Positions 8,558 through 16,884 are shown, numbered from the stretch's first letter. The stretch: DNA of 64,000 bases from DATKKG01 sp035543015 (GCA_035543015.1 DATKKG010000003.1:1-64000), one strand, 5' to 3'. The notes: generated from the letters alone by a model not told the origin. Translations and numbers: made by a program.

Positions 8558-9223
8558 ATGGGGGTCCGATTTCATGATGACACAGACTGCCCCTTGGATG
8601 AAGAGAAGAACAGGAAGGAAGGACGTCACAAGGTGGTCGATTCTAGAGGGATCTGGTGCCCGCCCACCCCACTGACCGATCTATTCAACGCGTGGAGGGA
8701 AGCCAAGATAGGCGACCTCATCGAGCTGAGGGCAACGGAGCCCAGCATCGAGAAGGACGTCAGGGACTGGGCGGCCAAAAGCGGCAACAGGCTCGTGATA
8801 TGCTCCCAGGAGAAGGGCTTCGTCAGGATAGTCGTGAGGATAACCCGGAAGGGTAGGAGGATCCTCGAGGAGTCGGCGTACAAGAAGAGCCTTTCCGACC
8901 CCGATCAAACCAAGGAGACGCCCAAGGCCAAGCTTCAGCTGGTGACGCTGGGCGACTTCCCGCTGGGGCTCCGGACGCTTCAGCCTGGCTGGCGCTGGTC
9001 CGTCGACATGAAACCCATGGCGGGGACCGCTCTCTGCGAGACCAGGCATATGGGCTTCGTCCTCTCGGGTAGGATGGCCTTCGAGATGGACGACGGGACA
9101 AAGCTGGAGGTGACGGAGGGCGTTGCCTTCGACGTCTTCCCGGGCCACGACGCCTGGACCGTCGGCTCGGAGCCCGTCGTGTTCCTCGACCTCATCGGAG
9201 CTGTCCAGGCGGCCAAGGGCTGA
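8558..9223 (+). CDS. TusA-like sulfur carrier fused to a cupin domain
   Basis: A 221-residue fusion. Residues 25-98 match TusA/SirA proteins: DSRGIWCPPTPLTDLF contains the CPxP-type motif with the persulfide-carrying cysteine C34, followed by the usual acidic and hydrophobic strands. Residues about 125-221 form a cupin barrel (RHMGFVLSGRMAFEMDDG, then VFPGHDAWTVG) with likely metal-binding histidines. TusA proteins carry sulfane sulfur; the cupin could be a thiol or persulfide-modifying partner, which is inference. The ATG at 8558 lies about 30 bp after TTTATAAA. The frame is open far upstream, but that part is antisense to the PadR gene. It is divergent from padR-trx-nifX and probably shares its operator. 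Confidence 0.85.
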   Translation: MGVRFHDDTDCPLDEEKNRKEGRHKVVDSRGIWCPPTPLTDLFNAWREAKIGDLIELRATEPSIEKDVRDWAAKSGNRLVICSQEKGFVRIVVRITRKGRRILEESAYKKSLSDPDQTKETPKAKLQLVTLGDFPLGLRTLQPGWRWSVDMKPMAGTALCETRHMGFVLSGRMAFEMDDGTKLEVTEGVAFDVFPGHDAWTVGSEPVVFLDLIGAVQAAKG

Positions 9224-9235
9224 CTTCGCGCCCCT

Positions 9236-10003
9236 TCAACTGACGACCTTCCTGAACATGTACAGCGTGGCACCCAGAGTAACCGCCGCGATGGCGCCGA
9301 TGAAGACGTAGGCCTGCGCTATTGTCCCCCAGTCGTATCCGGACAGGACCAGGGCCCGCGCGGCGTTCACGGTGTAGCTGATCGGGTTGATGCTCGAGAC
9401 CGTCTGCATCCAGCTCGGCATAAAGGAGCTGGGCGTCAGCGCCGTGCTCATGAAGAGGAGCGGGAAGGTCAGGAAGGCGCTGATTCCGAAGACCGTCTCC
9501 GCGTTCCTCGTCCTGAGCCCCAGGGTCAGGGAGATCCCAGACCAGGCCAGGCCGAAGAAAGCCATGGTCACCAGGATCATTATGATCCCTGGAAGTCCGG
9601 TAGCCACCGAGGCGCCGAGCAGCAGCGCTAGGGCGAGGAGTATGACCGACTGAATGACCACCCTGAAGGCGTCGCTGGTAAGGCGGCCCATGAGTATGGC
9701 GTACCTGCTCACCGGGGTCACCAGCATCTTCTGCAGGTACCCGGAGTCGAGGTCGGTCACCACGGACGTCCCCGACTGCAGGGCGCTGCTGAAGGCGTTC
9801 TGAAGGAGGATGCCCGGAGTCGCGAATAGGAGGTAGCTGCCAGCGGGGAACCCGGGCAGCTGGGAGAACCGCGAGAAGAGCTGGGTGAAGAGAACCAGGA
9901 AGATGATCGGCTGGAACAGCGAGAAGAAGAGGAGGATGGGGTTCCTGATGAGCTTCTTCATGGCCCTCACGAAGAGGTACCTCGTGTCGGAAAGGAACGC
10001 CAA
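9236..10003 (-). CDS. ABC-2 type transporter permease (DrrB-like)
   Basis: A 255-residue permease with six membrane helices and the ABC-2 family order: an N-terminal amphipathic helix (RAMKKLIRNP), then LLFFSLFQPIIFLVLF, the large loop, and a last helix near 226-247. DrrB, NodJ and similar proteins export drugs, lipids or polysaccharides. It is 3 nt downstream of the ATPase gene, so the two form one exporter. The substrate cannot be told from the sequence. Confidence 0.9.
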   Translation of the reverse strand: MAFLSDTRYLFVRAMKKLIRNPILLFFSLFQPIIFLVLFTQLFSRFSQLPGFPAGSYLLFATPGILLQNAFSSALQSGTSVVTDLDSGYLQKMLVTPVSRYAILMGRLTSDAFRVVIQSVILLALALLLGASVATGLPGIIMILVTMAFFGLAWSGISLTLGLRTRNAETVFGISAFLTFPLLFMSTALTPSSFMPSWMQTVSSINPISYTVNAARALVLSGYDWGTIAQAYVFIGAIAAVTLGATLYMFRKVVS

Positions 10004-10006
10004 GGC

Positions 10007-11083
10007 TCAGTTCCTCCTCCCGAGCATCATCCCGCCCGACTTCTTCACAAGCTCTTCCGGGCGTATCCTCCTTCCGGTGTGCTCGAGGAAGATGTCGTCG
10101 AGCGTGGGGGAAGAGAAGCTCACCGACCTGAGCCGGATCTTGTTGCTGTCGAAGACCCTCACGATGTCGGCGATCATCTGGCCCGCGTTGCTCGCGTAGA
10201 CGGTGACGCCTTCGTCAGACTCGATGACCTTCGAAACACCCTTGACCGGCGTGAGGATCTCCTTCGCCTTGAGCACCGCCGTCGGCCTCATGATCCCATC
10301 TTCGAGCGAGAGCTTGATCGTGTCGTAGCCGACCTGACGCTTGAGCTCGCTGGGCGTGCCGCTCACCACTATCTTCCCGCGGTCGACTATGCAGAGCCTC
10401 CTGCAGAGCCTGTCAGCCTCCTCCATGTACTGGGTGGTGAGGAAGACCGTCATCCCCTCCCTGTTCAGCATCTCCAGGTAGTCCCAGAGGGCTGCCCTCG
10501 ACTGGGGGTCCAGCCCCGTCGTTGGCTCGTCAAGGAACAGAAGCTTGGGACGGTGGACCAGCGCGGTGGCCAGATCCAGGCGCTTCTTCATGCCTCCGGA
10601 GTAGTTCCTGGCCCGCTTGTCGGCCACTCCCTCCAGCTGCACGAGCCTGAGCAGCTCGCTGACGCGCTCGTTCAGGGCCTTCCCTTCCATGTGCTGAAAG
10701 TGCCCCTGGAGGACGATGTTCTCCCTCCCCGTCAGATCCCCGTCCACGACCGTATCCTGGCTCTGAACTCCCATGATCTTCCTGATCTCCTGCGGTTGCT
10801 TGTCCACATCGTAGCCCGCGACCACCGCCGTTCCCGACGTCTTCTTCAGCAGCGTGGTCAGCACCTTGATGGTGGTGCTCTTCCCTGCCCCGTTGGGACC
10901 GAGGAAGCCGAAGAACTCCCCCTCTTTGACATCAAACGAGATTCCCTGGACCGCCCTAGTCCCGTCCGAGTAGGTGACCGCCAGGTCCTTGACCGAAATC
11001 ATGTTCTCGGCCTCGCCCTTCGACCGCACCAGATCGGCTTCTGCCTCCATGTCGATTCTCGGCTCGCTGTGGCTGAACCCCAT
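10007..11083 (-). CDS. ABC transporter ATPase (DrrA-like)
   Basis: The 358-residue ATPase has Walker A GPNGAGKST (62-70), signature YSGGMKKR (161-168) and Walker B LLFLDEPT (181-188), with the DrrA-type C-terminal domain of about 90 residues. It powers the ABC-2 permease encoded next. The first 27 residues, before MISVKDLAVTY, are not typical; the ATG encoding M28 could be the true start. An upstream AAGATACG-like stretch is a weak promoter candidate. The gene is divergent from the PAP2 gene. Confidence 0.92.
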   Translation of the reverse strand: MGFSHSEPRIDMEAEADLVRSKGEAENMISVKDLAVTYSDGTRAVQGISFDVKEGEFFGFLGPNGAGKSTTIKVLTTLLKKTSGTAVVAGYDVDKQPQEIRKIMGVQSQDTVVDGDLTGRENIVLQGHFQHMEGKALNERVSELLRLVQLEGVADKRARNYSGGMKKRLDLATALVHRPKLLFLDEPTTGLDPQSRAALWDYLEMLNREGMTVFLTTQYMEEADRLCRRLCIVDRGKIVVSGTPSELKRQVGYDTIKLSLEDGIMRPTAVLKAKEILTPVKGVSKVIESDEGVTVYASNAGQMIADIVRVFDSNKIRLRSVSFSSPTLDDIFLEHTGRRIRPEELVKKSGGMMLGRRN

Positions 11084-11209
11084 AAAAGCGTATCTTGATT
11101 CCCTGAAGCGGACGAGCGGCCTCGCGGCGCGTCATTGGCATACGCTCGGGAGACCCCCTATATACCTGCAGGCGCGACCATTCCTGGCGCATTCAAGCGG
11201 GGCCCTGGC

Positions 11210-11983
11210 ATGCCGTTCAATCTTCATCATCGTCTGGAAGGCATCCTCTCTCGGCTATTCTTCGGCGGCAGAAGGACGAAAGGCTCTGCCTACCTGACAT
11301 ACGTCCTTGGGAGCGTCTTCCTGATGCTCTTCCTCTTCTATTTCCTCCTCAACACGGTGGGCTACGACTGGACGGGCGGCATCTATGTCCCGGGCACGGG
11401 GTACCGGCTCGACTTCCTCACAGGAGGTCTGGAGGACCGGATACCCTTCGTTCCCCAGATGGTGGTCTTCTACGTCTACCTGTTCTATCCGATGGCCGTC
11501 GTCACCATGCTCTACTTCGCCTTCGTGGAATACAGGCGCGGGTACTCCCTGGGGTGGTCCCTGGTGGCCGTGAACGCGATCGCCCTTGCAATCTACTTGG
11601 TCTTCCCGGTGTCCACCTACTGGTGGAGGGAGCAGCTCCTGGCCAGCGGGACGTCAGGCGACTTCTGGACCGCCCAGGTATTCTCCATCTTCGCCAGCGA
11701 CACGTCGTTCAACTGCTTCCCCAGCCTCCACGCGGCCGTCTCGACCATCTGCTTCTACTCCTGGTACAGGTACTACAAGGCAAAGCCTGGCTGGCCCACC
11801 CGCTCCGCAGCCGTCCTGGCATTCTTTGTCGCGGCCGGGGTGATACTGTCGACCCTCTTCATTAAGCAGCACTACGTCGCGGACGAAGTCTCGGGCACAC
11901 TGGTGGCTTGGCTGGTGGGCCGGCTCGTCTTCAACAGGCTGGGGCCCCATGCCCCCACGATCGTGACCACGTTGGCTGCCTAG
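11210..11983 (+). CDS. PAP2-superfamily membrane phosphatase / inositolphosphotransferase-like
   Basis: A membrane protein of about 257 residues with six helices. The family's conserved motifs are visible: FPSLHAAVS (SLHA motif) and KQHYVADEVSG with the H-x3-D catalytic pair. Such proteins dephosphorylate lipid phosphates or transfer phosphoinositol head groups, with the active site facing outward. The 'YWW' and 'FNCFPSLH' context resembles the Aur1/Ipt1-type subfamily, consistent with archaeal phospholipid head-group metabolism; that assignment is tentative. The frame is open from 11135, but a TATA box (CTATATACC, 11158-11166) lies inside that extension, so I place the start at the ATG at 11210. 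Confidence 0.83.
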   Translation: MPFNLHHRLEGILSRLFFGGRRTKGSAYLTYVLGSVFLMLFLFYFLLNTVGYDWTGGIYVPGTGYRLDFLTGGLEDRIPFVPQMVVFYVYLFYPMAVVTMLYFAFVEYRRGYSLGWSLVAVNAIALAIYLVFPVSTYWWREQLLASGTSGDFWTAQVFSIFASDTSFNCFPSLHAAVSTICFYSWYRYYKAKPGWPTRSAAVLAFFVAAGVILSTLFIKQHYVADEVSGTLVAWLVGRLVFNRLGPHAPTIVTTLAA

Positions 11984-12053
11984 GCCCGTCCCTTGCGCTC
12001 TTCCCCCTGGGCAACCTTTAACCTGCGGAGAGGGATGGGTTCGGCTGTCGGCT

Positions 12054-12722
12054 TTGGGGCTCATCGGCAAGGTGGCCGGCTTCATCCTTGAATGGGGTGC
12101 CAGGATGGCCGCCGTGTTGGCGCTGCTGTATTCGCTATACGTGATATCGGAGGGTAGCTACCTGATACCTTGGCTTGGAAGCGTCAGCCCCTATTCGCTC
12201 GGCTCGGCCAGCGCCCTCTTCCTGCTCTCTCAGTATCAGTTCTCCAAGGGCGGCCGGGGTAAGGCGGAATCGATCGCCCTGGGCCTCCTGTTCGCCAACG
12301 CCTTCCTGCAGGTCTACGAGATCGTGTACCACTTCACGTTCCCGCTCCTGAGCGTCGAGCCGCCTTTCATTCAGGGAGCCGACCTCAGGTTCCTCATATC
12401 GGAGGTGGTCATGGTCCTTCCCCTGGTCCTGGCGCGCAGGGACCTTTCTTTCAAGAAGACGAGCCTCTACCTCCTGGCCGCTTTCGTCGTTTCCATGGCC
12501 GTATGGGTCCTCTTCGGCTTCCCGCAGTACTTCTCCACGACCTACTACTTCCCCCCGGTCCTCCACACGGATGACCCGTACCACCTGTCCTTGGCCTTGA
12601 ACTTTGGCTCGAAGCTCATACTTGCCGCCTTCTTTGCCAGCCTTCTCGACATCTGGAAGCGTGGGCCCAGGGCCGTGTGGGGCAGGACGGCGAAGGAGAC
12701 CCCTCCCACCGCTTCCGCCTGA
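12054..12722 (+). CDS. Six-helix membrane protein, function unknown
   Basis: A 222-residue protein with about six evenly spaced hydrophobic helices and a hydrophilic Arg/Lys-rich C-terminal tail. The loop between helices 3 and 4 has PPFIQGADLRF, and the segment before the last helix is rich in Tyr and His (TTYYFPPVLHTDDPYHL), which could be a ligand or metal site. I do not recognise the family. The TTG at 12054 gives a short N-terminal segment before helix 1; an ATG at 12105 would remove it. It lies in tandem with the PAP2 gene, 70 bp away. Confidence 0.6.
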   Translation: MGLIGKVAGFILEWGARMAAVLALLYSLYVISEGSYLIPWLGSVSPYSLGSASALFLLSQYQFSKGGRGKAESIALGLLFANAFLQVYEIVYHFTFPLLSVEPPFIQGADLRFLISEVVMVLPLVLARRDLSFKKTSLYLLAAFVVSMAVWVLFGFPQYFSTTYYFPPVLHTDDPYHLSLALNFGSKLILAAFFASLLDIWKRGPRAVWGRTAKETPPTASA

Positions 12723-12780
12723 CCGGAGACTTGCACCTAGAGTTTAAAGCCTAATCAAAGGGAAGTAACCGCGACATCGA

Positions 12781-13233
12781 TTGGGCCTTCTTGTAAAGGA
12801 CGTCATGTCTACTCATCTCACCTCGCTTCCCGTGGACAGGAGCGCAAGGGAAGCGGCCGAGCTCATGGCCAGGGCTGACGTCGGCAGCGTCCTGGTCTTT
12901 GCCGAGGGGGAGCCGGTCGGCATAGTCACCGAAAGGGACTTCGTCAGGAAGATAGTCTCCGAGGGGATCGACGCGGCCAAGGTCCTCGTCGCAGACGTCA
13001 TGTCGACCCCCATGGTCACGATCCCTTCAATGGCCTCGCTCGAAGAGGCCTCCAAGACGATGACCACCTACGACATCCGGTACCTTCCCGTCGTCGAAGA
13101 GGGAGAGGTGGTGGGCATAGTGGGCACGAGGGACATCGCGATGGCCCTCGCGAAGGAACAGAACTTCGAGGACGTCAGGCTCAACGCGGTGGCCGGCGTC
13201 AAGCCTGGGAGCCTCCCTCCTTCCTACGATTGA
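12781..13233 (+). CDS. Two-CBS-domain protein
   Basis: A 150-residue protein made of a tandem CBS pair (Bateman module), about residues 5-60 and 69-125. Both units show the family pattern: VKDVMSTHLTSLP, GIVTERDFVRKI, then VADVMSTPMVTIP and GIVGTRDIAMAL. CBS pairs bind adenine nucleotides or S-adenosyl compounds and act as energy sensors. No effector domain is fused, so it must act on a partner. The TTG at 12781 is supported by TTTAAA (12743-12748) upstream. Confidence 0.9.
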   Translation: MGLLVKDVMSTHLTSLPVDRSAREAAELMARADVGSVLVFAEGEPVGIVTERDFVRKIVSEGIDAAKVLVADVMSTPMVTIPSMASLEEASKTMTTYDIRYLPVVEEGEVVGIVGTRDIAMALAKEQNFEDVRLNAVAGVKPGSLPPSYD

Positions 13234-13359
13234 GCCCGCGGAACCCTCTCCTCTCATTTTGGCCAATGCACGCCCTATCTAGTCACCTGGCGTTCGCCGC
13301 GGCCGGTTACCCAAGTCATAATAAGCCCTCGTCCCATCCGTGCCGGTTCAGGCGAATCC

Positions 13360-14004
13360 GTGTTGGCAGAGTTCGGAAGGAAGTGGAAGGAGTCCGACGA
13401 GCCGGGCATCAGGAACAGGGTCGCCGGCTGGTTCAGGCCCAGCGAGCCACTGAGGCCAAAGATCGAGTCCGCCGGCCGCGGGCTCCAGTCCTACATAGCC
13501 CTCCTCGATTCCAGCAGCCGCAAGCTGAGGGACCGCGATTCCGCCATCTTCGCGAAGGTGGTGCGCTTCGTCCAGGAAAGGGACGCCCAGCACGCAGCCG
13601 TCTACGCCAACGAGCTGGTGGAGCTTCGCAGGCTTGAGAAGCTCATCTCCTCGGTCCAGCTGGCCTTCGAAGGGATCCTCCAGCGCATGAGGACGGCCAC
13701 CGACCTGGGTGACATCGTGACGATACTGGCCCCGGCCGAGGTCATCCTGAAGAGCGTCAGGCCAGGCCTCCAGGGGGTCCTGCCGGAGGCGGAGCGCGAG
13801 ATCTCGGAAGTGGGCGACCTTTTGAGCGGAGTGCTGACCGACGCTGGCACAGTGGGAGAGGTGAGCGTCAACTTCCAGGCCGCCAACGAGGACGCTGAGA
13901 GGATACTGAGGGAGGCCGAGGTCATGGCCGAGGAGAAGATGAAGGAGAGGCTGCCCGAAGTGCCCAGCTTCAGATACGCTGAGGAAGAGGGGTACGGCCA
14001 GTAA
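13360..14004 (+). CDS. ESCRT-III (CdvB/Snf7)-like protein
   Basis: A 214-residue helical protein of the archaeal Snf7/CdvB family, which polymerises on membranes during cell division or vesicle formation. The core covers about residues 35-175: a long basic helix hairpin with KLRDRDSAIFAKVVRFVQ and YANELVELRRLEKL, then LGDIVTILAPAEVILKSVR and ISEVGDLLSGVL. The C-terminal LPEVP is a plausible MIM2-like motif for a Vps4/CdvC ATPase. It lacks the wHTH domain of the main CdvB and is not next to cdvA or cdvC, so it is probably a paralogue. The GTG at 13360 follows an ATAATAAG box at about 13318. Confidence 0.85.
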   Translation: MLAEFGRKWKESDEPGIRNRVAGWFRPSEPLRPKIESAGRGLQSYIALLDSSSRKLRDRDSAIFAKVVRFVQERDAQHAAVYANELVELRRLEKLISSVQLAFEGILQRMRTATDLGDIVTILAPAEVILKSVRPGLQGVLPEAEREISEVGDLLSGVLTDAGTVGEVSVNFQAANEDAERILREAEVMAEEKMKERLPEVPSFRYAEEEGYGQ

Positions 14005-14011
14005 CCCAAGA

Positions 14012-14113
14012 CTAGATGAAAGTGCCCAGCGGAAACACTCCGGCCGCGATCCATGCCACCAACAGAGCGGAGAACGCCACCAGGGCGGCGTAGGTCAGGG
14101 GGGCCCGCCTCAT
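14012..14113 (-). CDS. Small single-pass membrane protein (33 aa)
   Basis: ATG at 14113 opens a 33-codon frame: MRRAPL, then one hydrophobic helix of about 20 residues, ending GTFI. A positively charged N-terminus followed by a membrane helix is typical of real membrane miniproteins. A TTAAC box at about 14152-14158 and GTGAGG upstream of the start could serve expression. It is convergent with the CdvB-like gene and divergent from the carotenoid gene, so an association with membrane remodelling is possible but speculative. Confidence 0.45.
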   Translation of the reverse strand: MRRAPLTYAALVAFSALLVAWIAAGVFPLGTFI

Positions 14114-14233
14114 ACTCGATATGGCCTCACAACCTGATGACTGGGCGCGTAGTTAAGCCTTAACGACCGCAATCGGCACCGGTCGCCAGCACGCCTTAAA
14201 TCTCGCCGAATTGTCTCGACAGCCACCGGAACA

Positions 14234-15040
14234 ATGCCGCCTGAAGCCAGCCAGCCGACCGAGACAACCGCGCCTCTTCCCAAGAAGGGTCTGCGCGCTG
14301 CCTCAGAGCTCCTCGTCGTGCTGAGCCTGGTCGTGGTCGCAGCGGATACGCTTCACTTCGGTTTCGGCTTGGACATCTTCGTCATTACGCATCTGATGTA
14401 CCTCCTCCTCCCCCTAGGCATGATCTCCTACTCGTGGCTGCGGTTCGGCAGGAACTTCGCCCTAGGTTCCTCGGTCGTCCTCTTCACCGGTGGCATCGCC
14501 GTGGAGTTGGTGGGGACCAGGACGGGCCTTCCCTTCGGCTCCTACTACTACACCAGCGCCTTCCAGCCCCAGATCCTGGGCGTCCCGATCGAAATCGCCC
14601 TGGGCTGGCTCACCCTGGGACTGATGTGCTACTCCTTGGCCTCCTACCGCTTGGGGGAGAGGAGGCTGGTGGTGCCGCTGGCCGCGATGCTTATGGTCGC
14701 CTGGGACGTCCTCTATGACCCCGTCTTCGTCGGCCTGGGGATGTGGGTCTGGCGCGGCGGGGGGTACTACACCGTCCCGCTGAGCAACTTCGCCGGCTGG
14801 TTCCTCGCCTCGCTTCTCTTCTTCTCGGTGATATCGGTCTTCAGGAGACGGGGGGCCGCTTCCCATGGACGTCTGATCGGTCTGTCACCCTTCTGCGTCT
14901 ACCTCTCGTACCTTGTGGACGGGACCGCCTCCAACCTGGCCCTGGGACAGGTTGATGCGGCGCTGGTGGGCTCTTCTTTCATGCTTCTGTTCGCCCTGGT
15001 CGCCGTCGACCCCGGCCTCCTCAGGCGCCGTTCCCCGTAG
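14234..15040 (+). CDS. Carotenoid biosynthesis protein, CruF/DUF422 family
   Basis: A 268-residue membrane protein with about seven helices. The family blocks are clear: VELVGTRTGLPFGSYYYT near 94-111, AWDVLYDPVF near 155-164, then GGYYTVPLSNFAGWF. In haloarchaea and bacteria CruF hydrates the psi-end of carotenoids such as bisanhydrobacterioruberin. This suggests C40 or C50 carotenoid synthesis in this organism, but no phytoene synthase or desaturase is in the window. ATG start at 14234, about 30 bp after a CTTAAATC box near 14196. Confidence 0.87.
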   Translation: MPPEASQPTETTAPLPKKGLRAASELLVVLSLVVVAADTLHFGFGLDIFVITHLMYLLLPLGMISYSWLRFGRNFALGSSVVLFTGGIAVELVGTRTGLPFGSYYYTSAFQPQILGVPIEIALGWLTLGLMCYSLASYRLGERRLVVPLAAMLMVAWDVLYDPVFVGLGMWVWRGGGYYTVPLSNFAGWFLASLLFFSVISVFRRRGAASHGRLIGLSPFCVYLSYLVDGTASNLALGQVDAALVGSSFMLLFALVAVDPGLLRRRSP

Positions 15041-15043
15041 CCG

Positions 15044-15544
15044 TCATTGTCCGGGCAGCTTCCGGAAGTATCCCCTCACGTTCGGGCGATAGAAGTAGTA
15101 GAGTAGCAGGGCGTCGATGGCCAGGTAAGGAGAGAGTTGGAGGGCCGCGGCGACAAGACCGAACGCGGTCAGGGCCACACTCCACGTCCACGCCCAGCTT
15201 CTGCCGTTCCAAAGGCCCCATCCGAGCAGCAGAGAGAGCGAGCCCATCGTGAGAGCGAGGGGGATATTGACGAAGTAACCCGGCGCGAGGTTGAAGCTCG
15301 GCAGCATGGAGGCCAGAAAGGGTATGGCGGCCAGACTTCCAACCGTCGTCAGCCCGCCGATCACTTCGCCTATGGCGACGAGCTCGATGCCGCCGGGCCT
15401 GTCCCAGTACTGCTGGATGTCCTCGATGCGGAAGCCCTGCTGCCGGGGTCCCACGGCGGCATCCTCCCTAAGGAGGGTGTTGCATGTCGGGCAGAATCCC
15501 TGGTCGCTGACCGGCCCGCCACATATCGGGCAATGGGCCATCAA
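15044..15544 (-). CDS. Zinc-ribbon membrane protein
   Basis: A 166-residue protein. Residues 5-20 form a short zinc ribbon (CPICGG ... CPTC); about four hydrophobic helices follow between residues 52 and 155, ending in a basic tail. The layout (cytoplasmic zinc ribbon plus DUF2127-like helices) is frequent in archaea; the role is unknown. It is convergent with the carotenoid gene, with stops 3 bp apart. Confidence 0.7.
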   Translation of the reverse strand: MMAHCPICGGPVSDQGFCPTCNTLLREDAAVGPRQQGFRIEDIQQYWDRPGGIELVAIGEVIGGLTTVGSLAAIPFLASMLPSFNLAPGYFVNIPLALTMGSLSLLLGWGLWNGRSWAWTWSVALTAFGLVAAALQLSPYLAIDALLLYYFYRPNVRGYFRKLPGQ

Positions 15545-15610
15545 CTCGCAATACGCTCCCGTGATACTTGACTATTGAGAGAGAGGCGAAACGCGGGCAG
15601 TCTCTCGTTC

Positions 15611-15748
15611 TCAACGGCCCATCCACAGGCCAGCCCGCGGGACGCACATCCCAGTCCCAGGGTCGAAATGGCAATCCTTCGAGAATTCGCACTCCTTGCA
15701 GTCGTCGGCTACCGGGCCGCCCAGACGGCACCTAAGCTCTTCGCCCAA
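15611..15748 (-). CDS. Small cysteine-rich protein (45 aa)
   Basis: A TTG at 15748 opens a 45-codon frame with five cysteines in RCRLGG, DDCKECEFSKDC and GMCVPR, a pattern typical of a small metal-binding knuckle or Fe-S miniprotein. A TATA-like AAAATACC lies at about 15793-15801, 45-50 bp upstream. It sits in an otherwise empty gap of 280 bp. There is no family match I can name, and the start codon is uncertain. Confidence 0.45.
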   Translation of the reverse strand: MGEELRCRLGGPVADDCKECEFSKDCHFDPGTGMCVPRAGLWMGR

Positions 15749-15824
15749 ACCCGGGGATCGCCTCTAGGGCCTGAACCTGACATGTAGGACCCGGTATTTT
15801 AGGGTTGGACCCGTGCAGGACGCC

Positions 15825-16832
15825 CTATGGGGTTTCCCTGAGGACCACGAGGTCGCCTGAGTTGCCCTCCAGGTCCGTCGGCACGAACAGCCGGCCGCCG
15901 AAGTACTCCATGCTGCTTATCCTCGGCAGCCTTACAGCCATCGGGTCCCTGACGTTCGGATCGTTGGACCTCTCGTTCCAGCTGGCGAAGTCTCCAGCGA
16001 TGGTCCGGATCACGTTGGCCTTGCGGTCTATCATCCTGACAACGCGGTTGAGTCTGTCTCCCACAAAGATATCCCCCCTCTCGTTGAGCGAGAGCGAGAT
16101 GGGGCCATCGAACTTGGCCGAGGAGCTCCCCCCGAACGTGGCCAGCCTCGGGTCTCCCCCGTCTCCCTCGTACCCCGGCTTGCCAGTCCCCGCCAGGGTC
16201 CGGACGTAGCCTTCCTTGACCCTGATCACCCTCACAGCGAAGTTCCTGCTGTCGAGGACGTAGATGTCACCTTCGGGGCCCCTGCGCATGTCATAGATCC
16301 AGCTGAACCTGACTTCCTCGAACCCGACGTCGTCCGCCTGGAATGCCGGCCGCCCCGTCCCAAGCTTCAGAATGGGCTTTCCCTCCGCGTCCAGCTTCCA
16401 AATCCGGCAGCCGTCGACCTCGTTGACCCACACGAAGCCTTCGTCGTCCGCCACGCAGTTCCCCAAATGCCCTATGCCGGCGTCGGTGCCGTCGAAGAAC
16501 ACGGCGGCGGTCAGGGACTTCGGGTCGATTCGGAAGATGCGCGCCTCCCCGAAGTTCGATATGATCAAAGAGCCGTCGGGGAGGCTCTCGATGTAGATCG
16601 GGAACTTGAGATCCGCAACTATGTTCGGGACTCCTTCGAAGACGGGCTTCGCGGCCACCGTCCATTTCAGGGAGCAAGCTTCTCCCAGGAGGCCCGCGAA
16701 GTGTTCCTGATGGGCAAGAACGTAGTGGTTGTTCGCCCGGTCGTGGAACCCGAAATGCACGAGCCCGTCCTTGCAAAGGTCTCGCTTGGCGAAGTCGAAG
16801 TTGACTATCCGCTCGACCTCCCAGCCTGCCAT
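15825..16832 (-). CDS. NHL-repeat beta-propeller protein
   Basis: A protein of about 335 residues made of NHL/SMP-30-type blades: repeats such as GSLIISNFGEARIFRID, GFVWVNEVDGCRIWKLD, DIYVLDSRNFAVRVI and DIFVGDRLNRVVRMID, each about 45-55 residues apart, suggest a six-bladed propeller. No signal peptide is seen, so it is probably cytoplasmic. NHL propellers bind proteins or RNA, or act as lactonases; no catalytic set is evident. The frame is open to 16880, but the TATA-like TTAAATATC at 16863-16871 favours the ATG at 16832. Confidence 0.75.
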   Translation of the reverse strand: MAGWEVERIVNFDFAKRDLCKDGLVHFGFHDRANNHYVLAHQEHFAGLLGEACSLKWTVAAKPVFEGVPNIVADLKFPIYIESLPDGSLIISNFGEARIFRIDPKSLTAAVFFDGTDAGIGHLGNCVADDEGFVWVNEVDGCRIWKLDAEGKPILKLGTGRPAFQADDVGFEEVRFSWIYDMRRGPEGDIYVLDSRNFAVRVIRVKEGYVRTLAGTGKPGYEGDGGDPRLATFGGSSSAKFDGPISLSLNERGDIFVGDRLNRVVRMIDRKANVIRTIAGDFASWNERSNDPNVRDPMAVRLPRISSMEYFGGRLFVPTDLEGNSGDLVVLRETP

Positions 16833-16868
16833 GAAGCGGGTCGATAGACCCTCGGTCGACCTGATATT

Positions 16869-16884
16869 TAACGTGAGCACGTTA
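16869..16884. promoter_or_regulatory. Palindromic operator candidate upstream of the NHL gene
   Basis: TAACGTG-AG-CACGTTA is a perfect 7+7 inverted repeat overlapping the upstream edge of the TATA-like box (16863-16871) of the leftward NHL-repeat gene. The position is where a dimeric regulator would compete with TBP/TFB. No regulator gene is adjacent. Confidence 0.5.
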
